From contig JAOPXN010000017.1 of NCBI GenBank assembly GCA_025965155.1, positions 1-64,000 of the forward strand: a DNA stretch of 64,000 nt, written 5' to 3'. Of the stretch, positions 52,154-60,193 are shown in pieces. The DNA is from Propionibacteriaceae bacterium (lineage in GTDB: Bacteria; Actinomycetota; Actinomycetes; Propionibacteriales; Propionibacteriaceae). The notes under the pieces were generated by a model. That model was given only the letters and a program-made list of their open reading frames with translations, did no database searches and was not told the origin of the DNA. Position 1 is the stretch's first letter. The number at the start of each line of letters is the position of its first letter. A program made the translations under genes and the position numbers.

Positions 52154-54049
52154 ATGACGGGCAGGCAGCTGTCACCACTTGAGACTGCCCTCGTCGATCT
52201 GCGAACCGCTGTCCAGCCGGTCCGGCTGCCGCTGCCGCTGCCCCGGGCGGCCGAACACCAGCGTGCGGTGGGGGAGATCACCAGGCAGCTGGACGACTAT
52301 GTTCTGCCGCGGCTGGCGACCATCGACGCACCGCTCCTGGCAGTCGTCGGCGGGTCGACAGGTGCCGGCAAGTCGACGCTGGTGAACTCGCTGGTGGGTC
52401 GGCGGGTGAGTGAGCCGGGGGTGATCCGGCCAACCACCCGCGCTCCCGTTCTGGTGCATCACCCTGCGGATGCCCAGTGGTTCGCCGACGACCGGATCCT
52501 TCCCGGACTGGCCCGCTCGTCCGGCCGGACCAAGGACTCGCACTCCCTGCAGCTGGTCACCGACGACTCCATCCCGGCCGGGCTGGCGATCCTCGACGCC
52601 CCCGACATCGACTCGGTCGTTTCGGAGAACCGGGTACTGGCGGCGCAGCTGCTCGCAGCCGCCGACCTGTGGCTCTTCGTCACCTCCGCCGCCCGGTACG
52701 CCGATGCGGTGCCCTGGGACTATCTGCTGTCGGCGGCCGAGCGCAGCGCAGCGGTCGCGGTCGTGCTGGACCGGGTCCCGCCGCGGGCCATGAGTGAGGT
52801 GCCGACGCACCTGGGTCAGATGATGACTGAACGGGGCCTGGCCAACTCACCCCTGTTCGCCGTACCGGAGACCACCGTGAACGCCGACGGGCTGTTGCCC
52901 ACCGCCGCGATCCAGCCGATCCGTAGCTGGCTCGCCACCTTGGCGCACGATCAGGCCAGCCGGGCCGAGGTGGTCCAGCGAACCTTGGACGGTGCGATCG
53001 GGTCGTTGGCTGCCCGCACGCCTGAGCTGGCACAGGCGGTGGAGGAACAGACCGAGGTGATCGCGCGGCTGCGCGCCGACGTCGACCACTCCTACGCCGA
53101 GGCCGCGCGGACCGTCATGGTGCAGACCCAAGACGGCACGCTGCTTCGCGGCGAGGTGCTCGCTCGGTGGCACGAGTTTGTCGGCACTGGGGAGTTCTTC
53201 CGCGCCCTGGAGCAAAAGATCAGCTGGCTCCGTGACCGTGTGGTCGCCGCGTTCAAGGGCGAGCCAGCGGGCGCGGCCAACGTCAAGGTGGCGGTCGAGT
53301 CCAACCTGGAGGCGTTGATCCGTGAGGAGGCCGAGGCTGCCGCCGAGCGGGCCGAAGGCTCCTGGCAGGCCAACGCGGCCGGTCGGCACCTGCTCGCCCA
53401 AAGCCGGGAGGACCTCTCCCACCCCTCGGCGGGTTTTCCGGCCGCTGCCGCCCGGGCGATCAGGGACTGGCAGGGAGCCGTACTCGATCTGGTCGCCGAT
53501 GAGGGAATGGGCAAACGGTCCCGGGCCCGGTTCATGGCGCTGGGCGTCAACGGTGTCGGCGTCGCCCTGATGATCGTGGTCTTCGCTCACACCGGTGGCT
53601 TGGTCGGAGCCGAGGTTGGCGTGGCCGGCGGTACGGCGGTGCTGGCCCAGCGGGTCCTCGAGGCTGTCTTCGGCGACCAGGCGGTCCGGCGGCTGGCCCA
53701 GATTGCCAAGGAGGACCTCGACGGCCGAGTGGAGGCGCTGATGGCGGCCGAGCTGATCCGATACCACGCTGTTCTGGACGGCCTCGGCGTCGACCAGGAG
53801 CAGGCCGACCGGCTGCGGAGTGCCGCGCGGGCCGTGGAAGCTGCACGCACGGGCGGCCTCCCCGCCAGCGAAGCGCCGTCGGCCCCGGCCTTGACTGGCG
53901 CAGAGCGGCTTGAGCTGGAGGCGCCTGCGGTACGGCAGGTCGACATCGACCGGGCGCTCGAAGACGGGGTCGGTGCGGACATCGTCGACGCGGAGTTCAT
54001 CGAGGTGCAGCCCAGCGAGGAACCGGGCGACCGCAGGGACTGGCGCTGA
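52154..54049 (+). CDS. dynamin-like GTPase, first of a pair
   Basis: A 631-residue protein. P-loop GGSTGAGKST near residue 68, switch region with RPTTRAP, and LDAPDIDS as the G3 motif. The base-recognition motif of classic GTPases (NKxD) is not obvious; LDRVPP lies at its position. The middle is long and helical, as in dynamin-type proteins, and a short hydrophobic stretch near 460-500 (GVALMIVVFAHTGGLVGAEV) may be a membrane hairpin. The tail is acidic. Its stop overlaps the next GTPase start (TGATG), so the two are probably made as partners, like other paired bacterial dynamin-like proteins. Confidence 0.78.
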   Translation: MTGRQLSPLETALVDLRTAVQPVRLPLPLPRAAEHQRAVGEITRQLDDYVLPRLATIDAPLLAVVGGSTGAGKSTLVNSLVGRRVSEPGVIRPTTRAPVLVHHPADAQWFADDRILPGLARSSGRTKDSHSLQLVTDDSIPAGLAILDAPDIDSVVSENRVLAAQLLAAADLWLFVTSAARYADAVPWDYLLSAAERSAAVAVVLDRVPPRAMSEVPTHLGQMMTERGLANSPLFAVPETTVNADGLLPTAAIQPIRSWLATLAHDQASRAEVVQRTLDGAIGSLAARTPELAQAVEEQTEVIARLRADVDHSYAEAARTVMVQTQDGTLLRGEVLARWHEFVGTGEFFRALEQKISWLRDRVVAAFKGEPAGAANVKVAVESNLEALIREEAEAAAERAEGSWQANAAGRHLLAQSREDLSHPSAGFPAAAARAIRDWQGAVLDLVADEGMGKRSRARFMALGVNGVGVALMIVVFAHTGGLVGAEVGVAGGTAVLAQRVLEAVFGDQAVRRLAQIAKEDLDGRVEALMAAELIRYHAVLDGLGVDQEQADRLRSAARAVEAARTGGLPASEAPSAPALTGAERLELEAPAVRQVDIDRALEDGVGADIVDAEFIEVQPSEEPGDRRDWR

Positions 54050-55677
54050 TGGCGCGGAAGGACCCGACCGCTCGCCTGGTCGAGCGGGTGAGGCTGCTGG
54101 GTGAGGCCGCGGACCTGTGCTCCGGACGGGTGGACGAGGCAGCGGTGGCTGAGGCGCGGAGGGTGATCGATCAGACCGACCGCCGGCTGGCCGTCTCCGG
54201 CGATGCCACCGTGGTCGCACTGGCCGGTGCCACCGGATCGGGCAAGTCCAGCACGTTCAACGCCCTCAGCGCCACTCAGATGGCTACGGTCGGGGTCCGG
54301 CGGCCCACCACCTCGCACGCGCTGGCCTCCACCTGGGGTGAGGACTCGGCCGAGGAGCTGCTCGACTGGTTACAGATCCCGCGCCGGCACGCTGTGGAAC
54401 GTGACCCGTCCATGGCGGCCGCCCTGGACGGGTTGGTGCTGCTGGACCTTCCCGACCACGACTCCACCGAGGTGGCCCACAAGCTGGAGGTCGACCGCCT
54501 GGTCAAGCTGGTGGACATGCTGGTCTGGGTGGTCGACCCGCAGAAGTACGCCGACGCGGCCCTGCACGACCGCTATCTGAAGCCATTGGCCCAGCACGCC
54601 GAGGTGATGATGGTGGTGCTGAACCAGGTCGATCTGCTGTCGCCGGAGCAGCGGGACCAGTGCCTGCGGGACCTGCGGCGGCTGCTCAGCTCCGAAGGCC
54701 TTGAGCGGGTCGAGGTGATGGCCGTCTCGGCAGCGACCGGTGAGGGCATCGAGGAGTTGCGTGGCAGGTTGGCCGGGCGGGTGGCGGACAAGAAGCTCGC
54801 AGCCCGGCGGTTGGCCGCCGACGTGTCCGCCGCCGCGGAGACTCTGGCCGCTGCCTCGGGGACGGCTCCGGCTGCACCGGTATCCCGGAGGTCGGTGGAC
54901 CGGCTCAACGCGGCGCTCGCGGAGGCCGCCGGCGTGCCGCTGGTGACCGAAGCGGTCGGGAACGCATGGCGCCTGCGGGGTGGCCTGGCCACGGGCTGGC
55001 CGGTGCTGGCCTGGATCGCCAAGTTCAAGCCGGACCCGCTGCGACGACTACGGCTGGGCCAGCTGGGGGCCGGGAAGCAGCAGTCCGCGCTGGACGCCGG
55101 TCCGGTCGGGCGGACGTCGCTGCCGAGTACCACCGGGGTACCGAAGGCCCGAGTGGAGAGCGCCCTGCGCGCGCTGGCCGATGAGGCGTCCACCGGGCTG
55201 ACCCGGGGATGGTCGGATGCGATCAGGACCGCTGCCCGGGCGAACTCGGCAGCGCTGCCCGACACCTTGGACCGCGCGGTAGCGACCACCGACCTCGACC
55301 TGGACCGGCACCGCGGCTGGTGGCAGCTGGTCCGGGTGGTGCAGTGGCTGCTGGTGGCGGGGGTGGTGGTGGGTCTGGCATGGCTGGGGTCTGCCTTCGT
55401 CTTCGCCTATCTGCAGCTACCTCCGTTGCCAAAGGTCACCTGGTGGCAGCTGCCGGCGCCCACCGTGCTGACCGTCGGCGGGGTGCTGGCTGGTCTGCTG
55501 CTGGCCGGTCTGAGCCGGATCGGGGTCGAAGTGGGTGCTCGTCGCCGCGCGGCCAAGGCCAGGCACGCGCTCCGCGCCGCCATCGCCGCGGTGACCCGGA
55601 AGCAGGTGCTGGCAGGTGTGAACAGTGAGATCGAGCGGTACGAGGCCGCTCGGGGTGCACTCGAACGCCTCCGTTGA
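54049..55677 (+). CDS. YfjP-like GTPase with two C-terminal membrane helices
   Basis: A 542-residue protein. The G domain (about 50-240) has GATGSGKSS (G1), DLPDHDS (G3) and NQVD (G4), so GTP binding is likely. Two membrane helices near residues 424-447 and 465-487 anchor it to the inner membrane, with a cytoplasmic tail. It starts with ATG overlapping the upstream GTPase stop. Such tandem pairs in actinobacteria are thought to act in membrane remodelling or division-related tasks, but this is not established. Confidence 0.8.
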   Translation: MARKDPTARLVERVRLLGEAADLCSGRVDEAAVAEARRVIDQTDRRLAVSGDATVVALAGATGSGKSSTFNALSATQMATVGVRRPTTSHALASTWGEDSAEELLDWLQIPRRHAVERDPSMAAALDGLVLLDLPDHDSTEVAHKLEVDRLVKLVDMLVWVVDPQKYADAALHDRYLKPLAQHAEVMMVVLNQVDLLSPEQRDQCLRDLRRLLSSEGLERVEVMAVSAATGEGIEELRGRLAGRVADKKLAARRLAADVSAAAETLAAASGTAPAAPVSRRSVDRLNAALAEAAGVPLVTEAVGNAWRLRGGLATGWPVLAWIAKFKPDPLRRLRLGQLGAGKQQSALDAGPVGRTSLPSTTGVPKARVESALRALADEASTGLTRGWSDAIRTAARANSAALPDTLDRAVATTDLDLDRHRGWWQLVRVVQWLLVAGVVVGLAWLGSAFVFAYLQLPPLPKVTWWQLPAPTVLTVGGVLAGLLLAGLSRIGVEVGARRRAAKARHALRAAIAAVTRKQVLAGVNSEIERYEAARGALERLR

Positions 55678-55807
55678 GCTGATCCACAGCCGGACCGCGG
55701 CCGATCCCACTGTCCACAGAACGGAGCTTCAGCCGCACGATCGGTCGCGGCGTGCGGACCCTTCCTGCACAGGCATCCCGACAGGGATGGGATGAGGAGG
55801 GATCACG

Positions 55808-56341
55808 ATGGAGGCATTGATCACGATCAGCGGCTGGGTCGGCGGCGAGATCGAGTTCCGCAACAACAAGACGGCGACGGCCAGCTTTCGGTTGGCGTGT
55901 ACTCCGCGGGTCTGGCGACCTGCCGGTTGGACCGACGGCGAGACGACCTGGTTCACCGTGATGTGCTTTCGCACCCTGGCCGAGAACGCGGCCGCCAGCA
56001 TCGCGAAGGGAGATGCGGTGGTCGTGTCCGGCAAGCTGCGGACACAGGTCTGGGAGCGAGAAGGTGTCCCGTACCAACGAACGGTGCTCGAGGCGCAGAC
56101 CATCGGTCACGATCTGACCCGGGGGACCAGCGCGTTCCGCAAATCCGAGCGGCAGCAGCCGGCAGAGGACACCAGTGAGCTGCATGAGCTGATCGACGCC
56201 GTCGAACGGCAGCCGGTGGAGGCCGAGATGGCGGGTCATCAGCCCGCCAACGGGTCCGAGACGGCAGCCGAACCCGGTGCGGAGGTCGACCCCGAGCCGG
56301 CGGGCCAGAAACCGGGGCAGCGATCTCGTAGAGCGGCCTAA
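55808..56341 (+). CDS. ssb: single-stranded DNA-binding protein (paralogue)
   Basis: A 177-residue OB-fold protein. The SSB core covers residues 1-110: GGEIEFRNNKTATASFRLAC, WFTVMCFRTLAENAAASI, GDAVVVSGKL and WEREGVPYQRTVLEAQ. The C-terminal tail is acidic and ends GQRSRRAA, lacking the DDDIPF tip that recruits partner proteins in the main SSB. It therefore looks like the second SSB (SsbB-like) of actinobacteria. The ATG has a strong ribosome site (AGGAGGGATC). The 3' end overlaps the ANTAR gene end by 4 bases. Confidence 0.88.
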   Translation: MEALITISGWVGGEIEFRNNKTATASFRLACTPRVWRPAGWTDGETTWFTVMCFRTLAENAAASIAKGDAVVVSGKLRTQVWEREGVPYQRTVLEAQTIGHDLTRGTSAFRKSERQQPAEDTSELHELIDAVERQPVEAEMAGHQPANGSETAAEPGAEVDPEPAGQKPGQRSRRAA

Positions 56342-57045
56342 GACGCGGTACCCGGACCCCGAGGTGAAGAGGAGCCAACAGCCGCGATGAGCTCCTCCGC
56401 GACCCGGCGGAGCTTCACGTTGCGATGCTGGGACAGCCGGGTCAGGAAGGCGAAGGCCTGCTGCTCCGGGATCTTGTATCGCTCCATCAGGATGCCGATG
56501 CCCTGGCCGATGCGCGACCGGGTATGCAAGGCGTCGTTCAGGCTCTGTATCTCGATGCTGTATGCCAGGGCCACCGCAGCCTGGTGGGCGAACAGCCGGC
56601 TCAGGGCATTCGCGCTCTCGAAGGCGTTCACGTCCTTGCTGTAGATGTTCAGTCCGCCGATGGTTCGCTTGTTCTCGAACAGCCGGATGCCGGCCTGCGA
56701 CCGGATTCCCGCCTTGGCAGCGATGGGGCCGTACCTCGGGTAGCGCTTGTCTGACAACATGTCGGCCGATACGGCAAACGGCTCGTTGGTCGTCCCGTCG
56801 TAGCAAGGGCCCTCCCGCAGCGTGAACTGCTGTTCGTCGAGCTCGGCCAGGATGTCGTCGGTCAGCGCGTACGAATCCAAGGTGCCGTCCGAGTGCCGCA
56901 TGGTGATGCTCGAGTAGTGCACCCCGGGCAGCAACTCAACCGCCGCATCGGTGATGTTCTGCAGCGTTGCGTCCAGATCTGCAGGCTTCAGCCTCTGCAG
57001 CAAGGCCTGCGACGCCTGCAGAATGTCCTCATCGTTGGTAGCCAT
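56338..57045 (-). CDS. GAF and ANTAR domain regulator
   Basis: A 235-residue protein. A GAF sensor domain spans about residues 18-165 (VHYSSITMRHSDG, FAVSADMLSDKRYP, RSQAGIRLFENKRTIGGLNI), followed by an ANTAR RNA-binding helical domain at about 170-225 (RIGQGIGILMERYKI, with the C-terminal NVKLRRVAEELI). ANTAR proteins bind paired hairpins in leader RNAs and stop termination. The signal for the GAF domain is unknown. It is convergent with the ssb gene. Confidence 0.9.
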   Translation of the reverse strand: MATNDEDILQASQALLQRLKPADLDATLQNITDAAVELLPGVHYSSITMRHSDGTLDSYALTDDILAELDEQQFTLREGPCYDGTTNEPFAVSADMLSDKRYPRYGPIAAKAGIRSQAGIRLFENKRTIGGLNIYSKDVNAFESANALSRLFAHQAAVALAYSIEIQSLNDALHTRSRIGQGIGILMERYKIPEQQAFAFLTRLSQHRNVKLRRVAEELIAAVGSSSPRGPGTAS

Positions 57046-57187
57046 TTATCGCACCCAGCCTCTCTGAAGGTAGGAGCATAGCGATCCGGTCCTCCGCTTG
57101 CAGATCTCTCCCGAGAGCCTACCCAGACCCGAGCCGCTATCCAGCGGCTAGATTGGCCGAACCGGTCGGCGACGGAGGTGGGTGGCG

Positions 57188-57781
57188 ATGGTGACGCGGC
57201 AACATCCCAAGGACGGGCACGAGGTGCTGATCTTTGCTGACCAGGCCGCGTTCGCCGAGTGGCTGGAACGCCACCACGACACCGCTCCGGCCGTATGGGT
57301 TCAGCTCGCCAAGAAGGGAAACGCGACACTCTCAATCAGCTACGCCGATGCCGTCGAGGCTGCCCTGTGCGTGGGCTGGGTCGACGGCGTCGGCGGCAGC
57401 TGGGACGAGGGCTGGTACCTCCAGCGCTTCACGCCGCGCAAGCCGCGGTCGATCTGGTCCAAGGTCAACGTTGACCGGGCCGAAGCTCTGATCGCCGCGG
57501 GCCGGATGCGGCCCGCCGGGCTGGCCGCGATCGAGCGCGCCAAGGCTGCCGGATTCTGGGAGGCGGCGTACGAGGGCTCAGCCACCATCGAGGTGCCCGA
57601 GGACCTGCAGCGCTTCCTCGACTCGCACCCCGATGCCGCAGAGTTCTTCGCGGGTCTGAACTCGCAGAACCGGTACGCGTTCTTGTTCCGGTTGAAGACC
57701 GCAGTACGCCCCAAGACCAGGCAGCAGCGGTTGGAGAAGTTCCAGGCCATGCTGCTGGCCCGCGAGAAGTTCTACCCGTGA
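57188..57781 (+). CDS. YdeI/OmpD-associated family protein
   Basis: A 197-residue cytosolic protein. The N-terminal segment is FADQAAFAEWLERHHD, followed by AVWVQLAKKGN, ISYADAVEAALCVGWVDG and the conserved FTPRKPRSIWSKVN. The C-terminal helical part contains ARRLEKFQAM-like sequence ending in KFYP. This pattern fits the YdeI/OmdA family, in which a bacteriocin or polymyxin protection role has been suggested. The ATG 57188 is preceded by GGAGG; a GTG two codons earlier is also in frame. Confidence 0.8.
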   Translation: MVTRQHPKDGHEVLIFADQAAFAEWLERHHDTAPAVWVQLAKKGNATLSISYADAVEAALCVGWVDGVGGSWDEGWYLQRFTPRKPRSIWSKVNVDRAEALIAAGRMRPAGLAAIERAKAAGFWEAAYEGSATIEVPEDLQRFLDSHPDAAEFFAGLNSQNRYAFLFRLKTAVRPKTRQQRLEKFQAMLLAREKFYP

Positions 57782-57905
57782 CCGTGCGTGTCGCGGCAAG
57801 CCCGCCTGCCCTCGACGCGTTTGGGTCGGTGGCGCTCGACCGCTAGGTTTGAACGCGCGCTGGGCACCCGGCCGGTGCTGGATCGAAACAAAGGTTTGAG
57901 TCTGT

Positions 57906-59588
57906 ATGGCTGAGTTCATCTTCTCGATGCACAACGTACGCAAGGCCCTGGGCGACAAGGTCGTCCTGGACAACGTCACCCTCGATTTTCTCCCCGGAGC
58001 CAAGATCGGCGTGGTGGGACCGAACGGCACCGGCAAGTCGACGCTGCTCAAGCTGATGGCCGGGCTGGAGGTGGCGAACAACGGTGAAGCCCGGCTGGCC
58101 AAGCAAGCCACCGTTGGCATCTTGATGCAGGAGCCGCCGCTCACCGAGGGCAAGACCGTCCTGGAGAACATCGAGGAGGGGGTGGCCGAGACGAAGGCGC
58201 TGATGAACCGCTACAACGACGTCGCCGCGGCCATGGGTGACCCGGACGCCGACTTCGACGCCCTGATGACGGAGATGGGTGAGCTGCAGACCGAGCTCGA
58301 CCACCGTGACGCGTGGGAGATCGACTCCCAGCTGGAACAGGCCATGGACGCCCTGCGGTGCCCGCCCCCGGACGCAATCGTTGACGTCCTCTCGGGTGGG
58401 GAACGTCGCCGCGTCGCGCTGTGCAAGCTGCTGCTGCAGCAGCCCGACCTCCTGCTGCTCGACGAGCCCACCAACCACCTGGACGCCGAGTCGGTGCACT
58501 GGCTGGAAGGCCATCTCAAGAGCTACGCCGGCGCCGTCCTGGCCGTCACCCACGACCGGTACTTCCTCGACAACGTGGCGGAGTGGATCCTCGAGCTGGA
58601 CCGCGGTCGTACCCACCCGTACGAGGGCAACTACTCGACCTATCTGGAGACCAAGCGGTCCCGGCTGCAGCTGGAGGGCCGCAAGGACGCCAAGCGCGCC
58701 AAGATCTTGGAGCGCGAGCTGGACTGGGTCCGGTCGAGCCCGAAGGCCCGGCAGGCCAAGAACCGGGCCCGGTTGGCCCGCTATGAGGAGCTCGCAGCCG
58801 AGGCCGACCGCAACCGCAAGCTCGACTTCGAGGAGATCAACATTCCGTCGGGCCCGCGGCTGGGCAGCCAGGTCCTGGACGCCGAGAAGGTCGTCAAGGG
58901 CTTCGGCGACCGGCTGCTCTTCAACGGTCTGAGCTTCTCGCTCCCGCGCGCCGGCATCGTCGGTGTGGTCGGACCGAACGGTGTCGGCAAGTCCACCCTG
59001 TTCCGGATGATCGTCGGCGAGGAGACGCCCGACGACGGAGCTCTCCGCGTCGGTGAGACCGTGAAGATCTCCTACACCGACCAGAGCCGGTCTGGGCTGG
59101 ACCCGAAGAAGAACGTCTGGGAGCTGGTCTCCGACGGCCTGGACTTCATCAAGGTGGGCAACTTCGAGATCCCGTCCCGCGCCTACGTGGCCTCCTTCGG
59201 GTTCAAGGGTCCGGACCAGCAGAAGCCGTCCGGCGTTCTGTCCGGTGGAGAGCGGAACCGGCTGAACCTGGCGCTCACCCTGAAGATGGGCGGCAACACC
59301 CTGCTGCTCGACGAGCCGACCAACGACCTGGATGTGGAGACGCTGCCGTCGCTGGAGGATGCGCTGTTGGAGTTCCCCGGCTGCGCCGTGGTCATCTCCC
59401 ACGACCGGTGGTTCCTGGACCGGGTCGCCACCCACATCCTGGCCTGGGAAGGTGACGACGAGGACCAGGCGCAGTGGTTCTGGTTCGAGGGCAACTTCGC
59501 CGACTACGAGGCAAACAAGATCAGCCGCCTCGGCGCCGAAGCCGCCCGCCCACACCGCGCCACCCACCGCCGCCTAACCCGCGGCTGA
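57906..59588 (+). CDS. ettA: energy-dependent translational throttle protein EttA
   Basis: A 560-residue ABC-F ATPase. The first nucleotide-binding domain has GPNGTGKST (38-46) and LSGGERRR with LLLLDEPTNHLD; the second has GPNGVGKST and LSGGERNR with LLLDEPTNDLD. Between them, the linker has the EttA arm and the KARQAKNRARLARYEEL region. No extra C-terminal domain is present. EttA binds the ribosomal E site and gates early elongation depending on ATP/ADP. It is an intact housekeeping gene. Confidence 0.95.
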   Translation: MAEFIFSMHNVRKALGDKVVLDNVTLDFLPGAKIGVVGPNGTGKSTLLKLMAGLEVANNGEARLAKQATVGILMQEPPLTEGKTVLENIEEGVAETKALMNRYNDVAAAMGDPDADFDALMTEMGELQTELDHRDAWEIDSQLEQAMDALRCPPPDAIVDVLSGGERRRVALCKLLLQQPDLLLLDEPTNHLDAESVHWLEGHLKSYAGAVLAVTHDRYFLDNVAEWILELDRGRTHPYEGNYSTYLETKRSRLQLEGRKDAKRAKILERELDWVRSSPKARQAKNRARLARYEELAAEADRNRKLDFEEINIPSGPRLGSQVLDAEKVVKGFGDRLLFNGLSFSLPRAGIVGVVGPNGVGKSTLFRMIVGEETPDDGALRVGETVKISYTDQSRSGLDPKKNVWELVSDGLDFIKVGNFEIPSRAYVASFGFKGPDQQKPSGVLSGGERNRLNLALTLKMGGNTLLLDEPTNDLDVETLPSLEDALLEFPGCAVVISHDRWFLDRVATHILAWEGDDEDQAQWFWFEGNFADYEANKISRLGAEAARPHRATHRRLTRG

Positions 59589-59641
59589 CCCACCCTCACC
59601 GCCGAGTAGTCCCATCCTCCGCCCCTCCGTCGGCGTGTCGC

Positions 59642-59683
59642 GGCGGAGGCGGCTAGTGGGCGGAGGCGGCTAGTGGGCGGATG
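59642..59683 (+). repeat. 17-bp tandem repeat downstream of ettA
   Basis: GGCGGAGGCGGCTAGTG is repeated in tandem (59642-59658 and 59659-59675) and followed by a third partial copy (GGCGGATG). It lies between ettA and the next gene; it may be a variable spacer. Confidence 0.6.
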
Positions 59684-59731
59684 TGACCAGTCGGCGCAGA
59701 GGGGGCCGGTGACGGATGGCATGCTCGTCGC

Positions 59732-60187
59732 ATGAGTGAAGACGTTCCCCGGGACGACCTGCCCCTTTCCGATCACACCACTCCGGCTGGAGTCAGCGAC
59801 GCAACCGTTGGAGCGCTTGGTCAGCTGTCGGAGGCACTGGAGACGGCAGACCGGGCCAGAGGTCACCTGTACGCGTTCCACCAGCTGACCGGCTCGGCGG
59901 ACATCAAGCTGGCGGAGGCAGTCAGCTCGCTACGGGTGGCTGGCCACGCCGCCATCGCCGATCGGATCGACAAGGAGCTGGTGGGGCGCAACGTGCTGGC
60001 CGGTCGCTGGACCTTCCAGATCGTTGAGGACTACGACGACAACTACTGGTCCCTGTTCCGCGACCTGGAGAGGGCCGCCCGCGACGAGCTGGTGGGCGGA
60101 CGCCGCCACCTGTACGAAGCCCGGCTCAAGCAGGCCGAGCGGACCCGGGGCGAGGCCGGTCACGAAGCCACCCCGGACGAGCTCTGA
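59732..60187 (+). CDS. conserved hypothetical protein
   Basis: A 151-residue soluble, mostly helical protein. Features are ALGQLSEALETADRARGHLY, AVSSLRVAGHAAIADRIDKE, VGRNVLAGRWTFQIVEDYDD and LVGGRRHLYEARLKQAE. It has no signal or membrane helix. It resembles an actinobacterial-specific family without assigned function. It is convergent with the dehydrogenase gene (7-nt gap). Confidence 0.75.
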   Translation: MSEDVPRDDLPLSDHTTPAGVSDATVGALGQLSEALETADRARGHLYAFHQLTGSADIKLAEAVSSLRVAGHAAIADRIDKELVGRNVLAGRWTFQIVEDYDDNYWSLFRDLERAARDELVGGRRHLYEARLKQAERTRGEAGHEATPDEL

Positions 60188-60193
60188 GCCGGC

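Noticed and set aside
57843-59567. 574-codon minus-strand frame opposite ettA
   Set aside because: The plus strand encodes intact ABC-F motifs; the minus frame is a codon-bias artefact.
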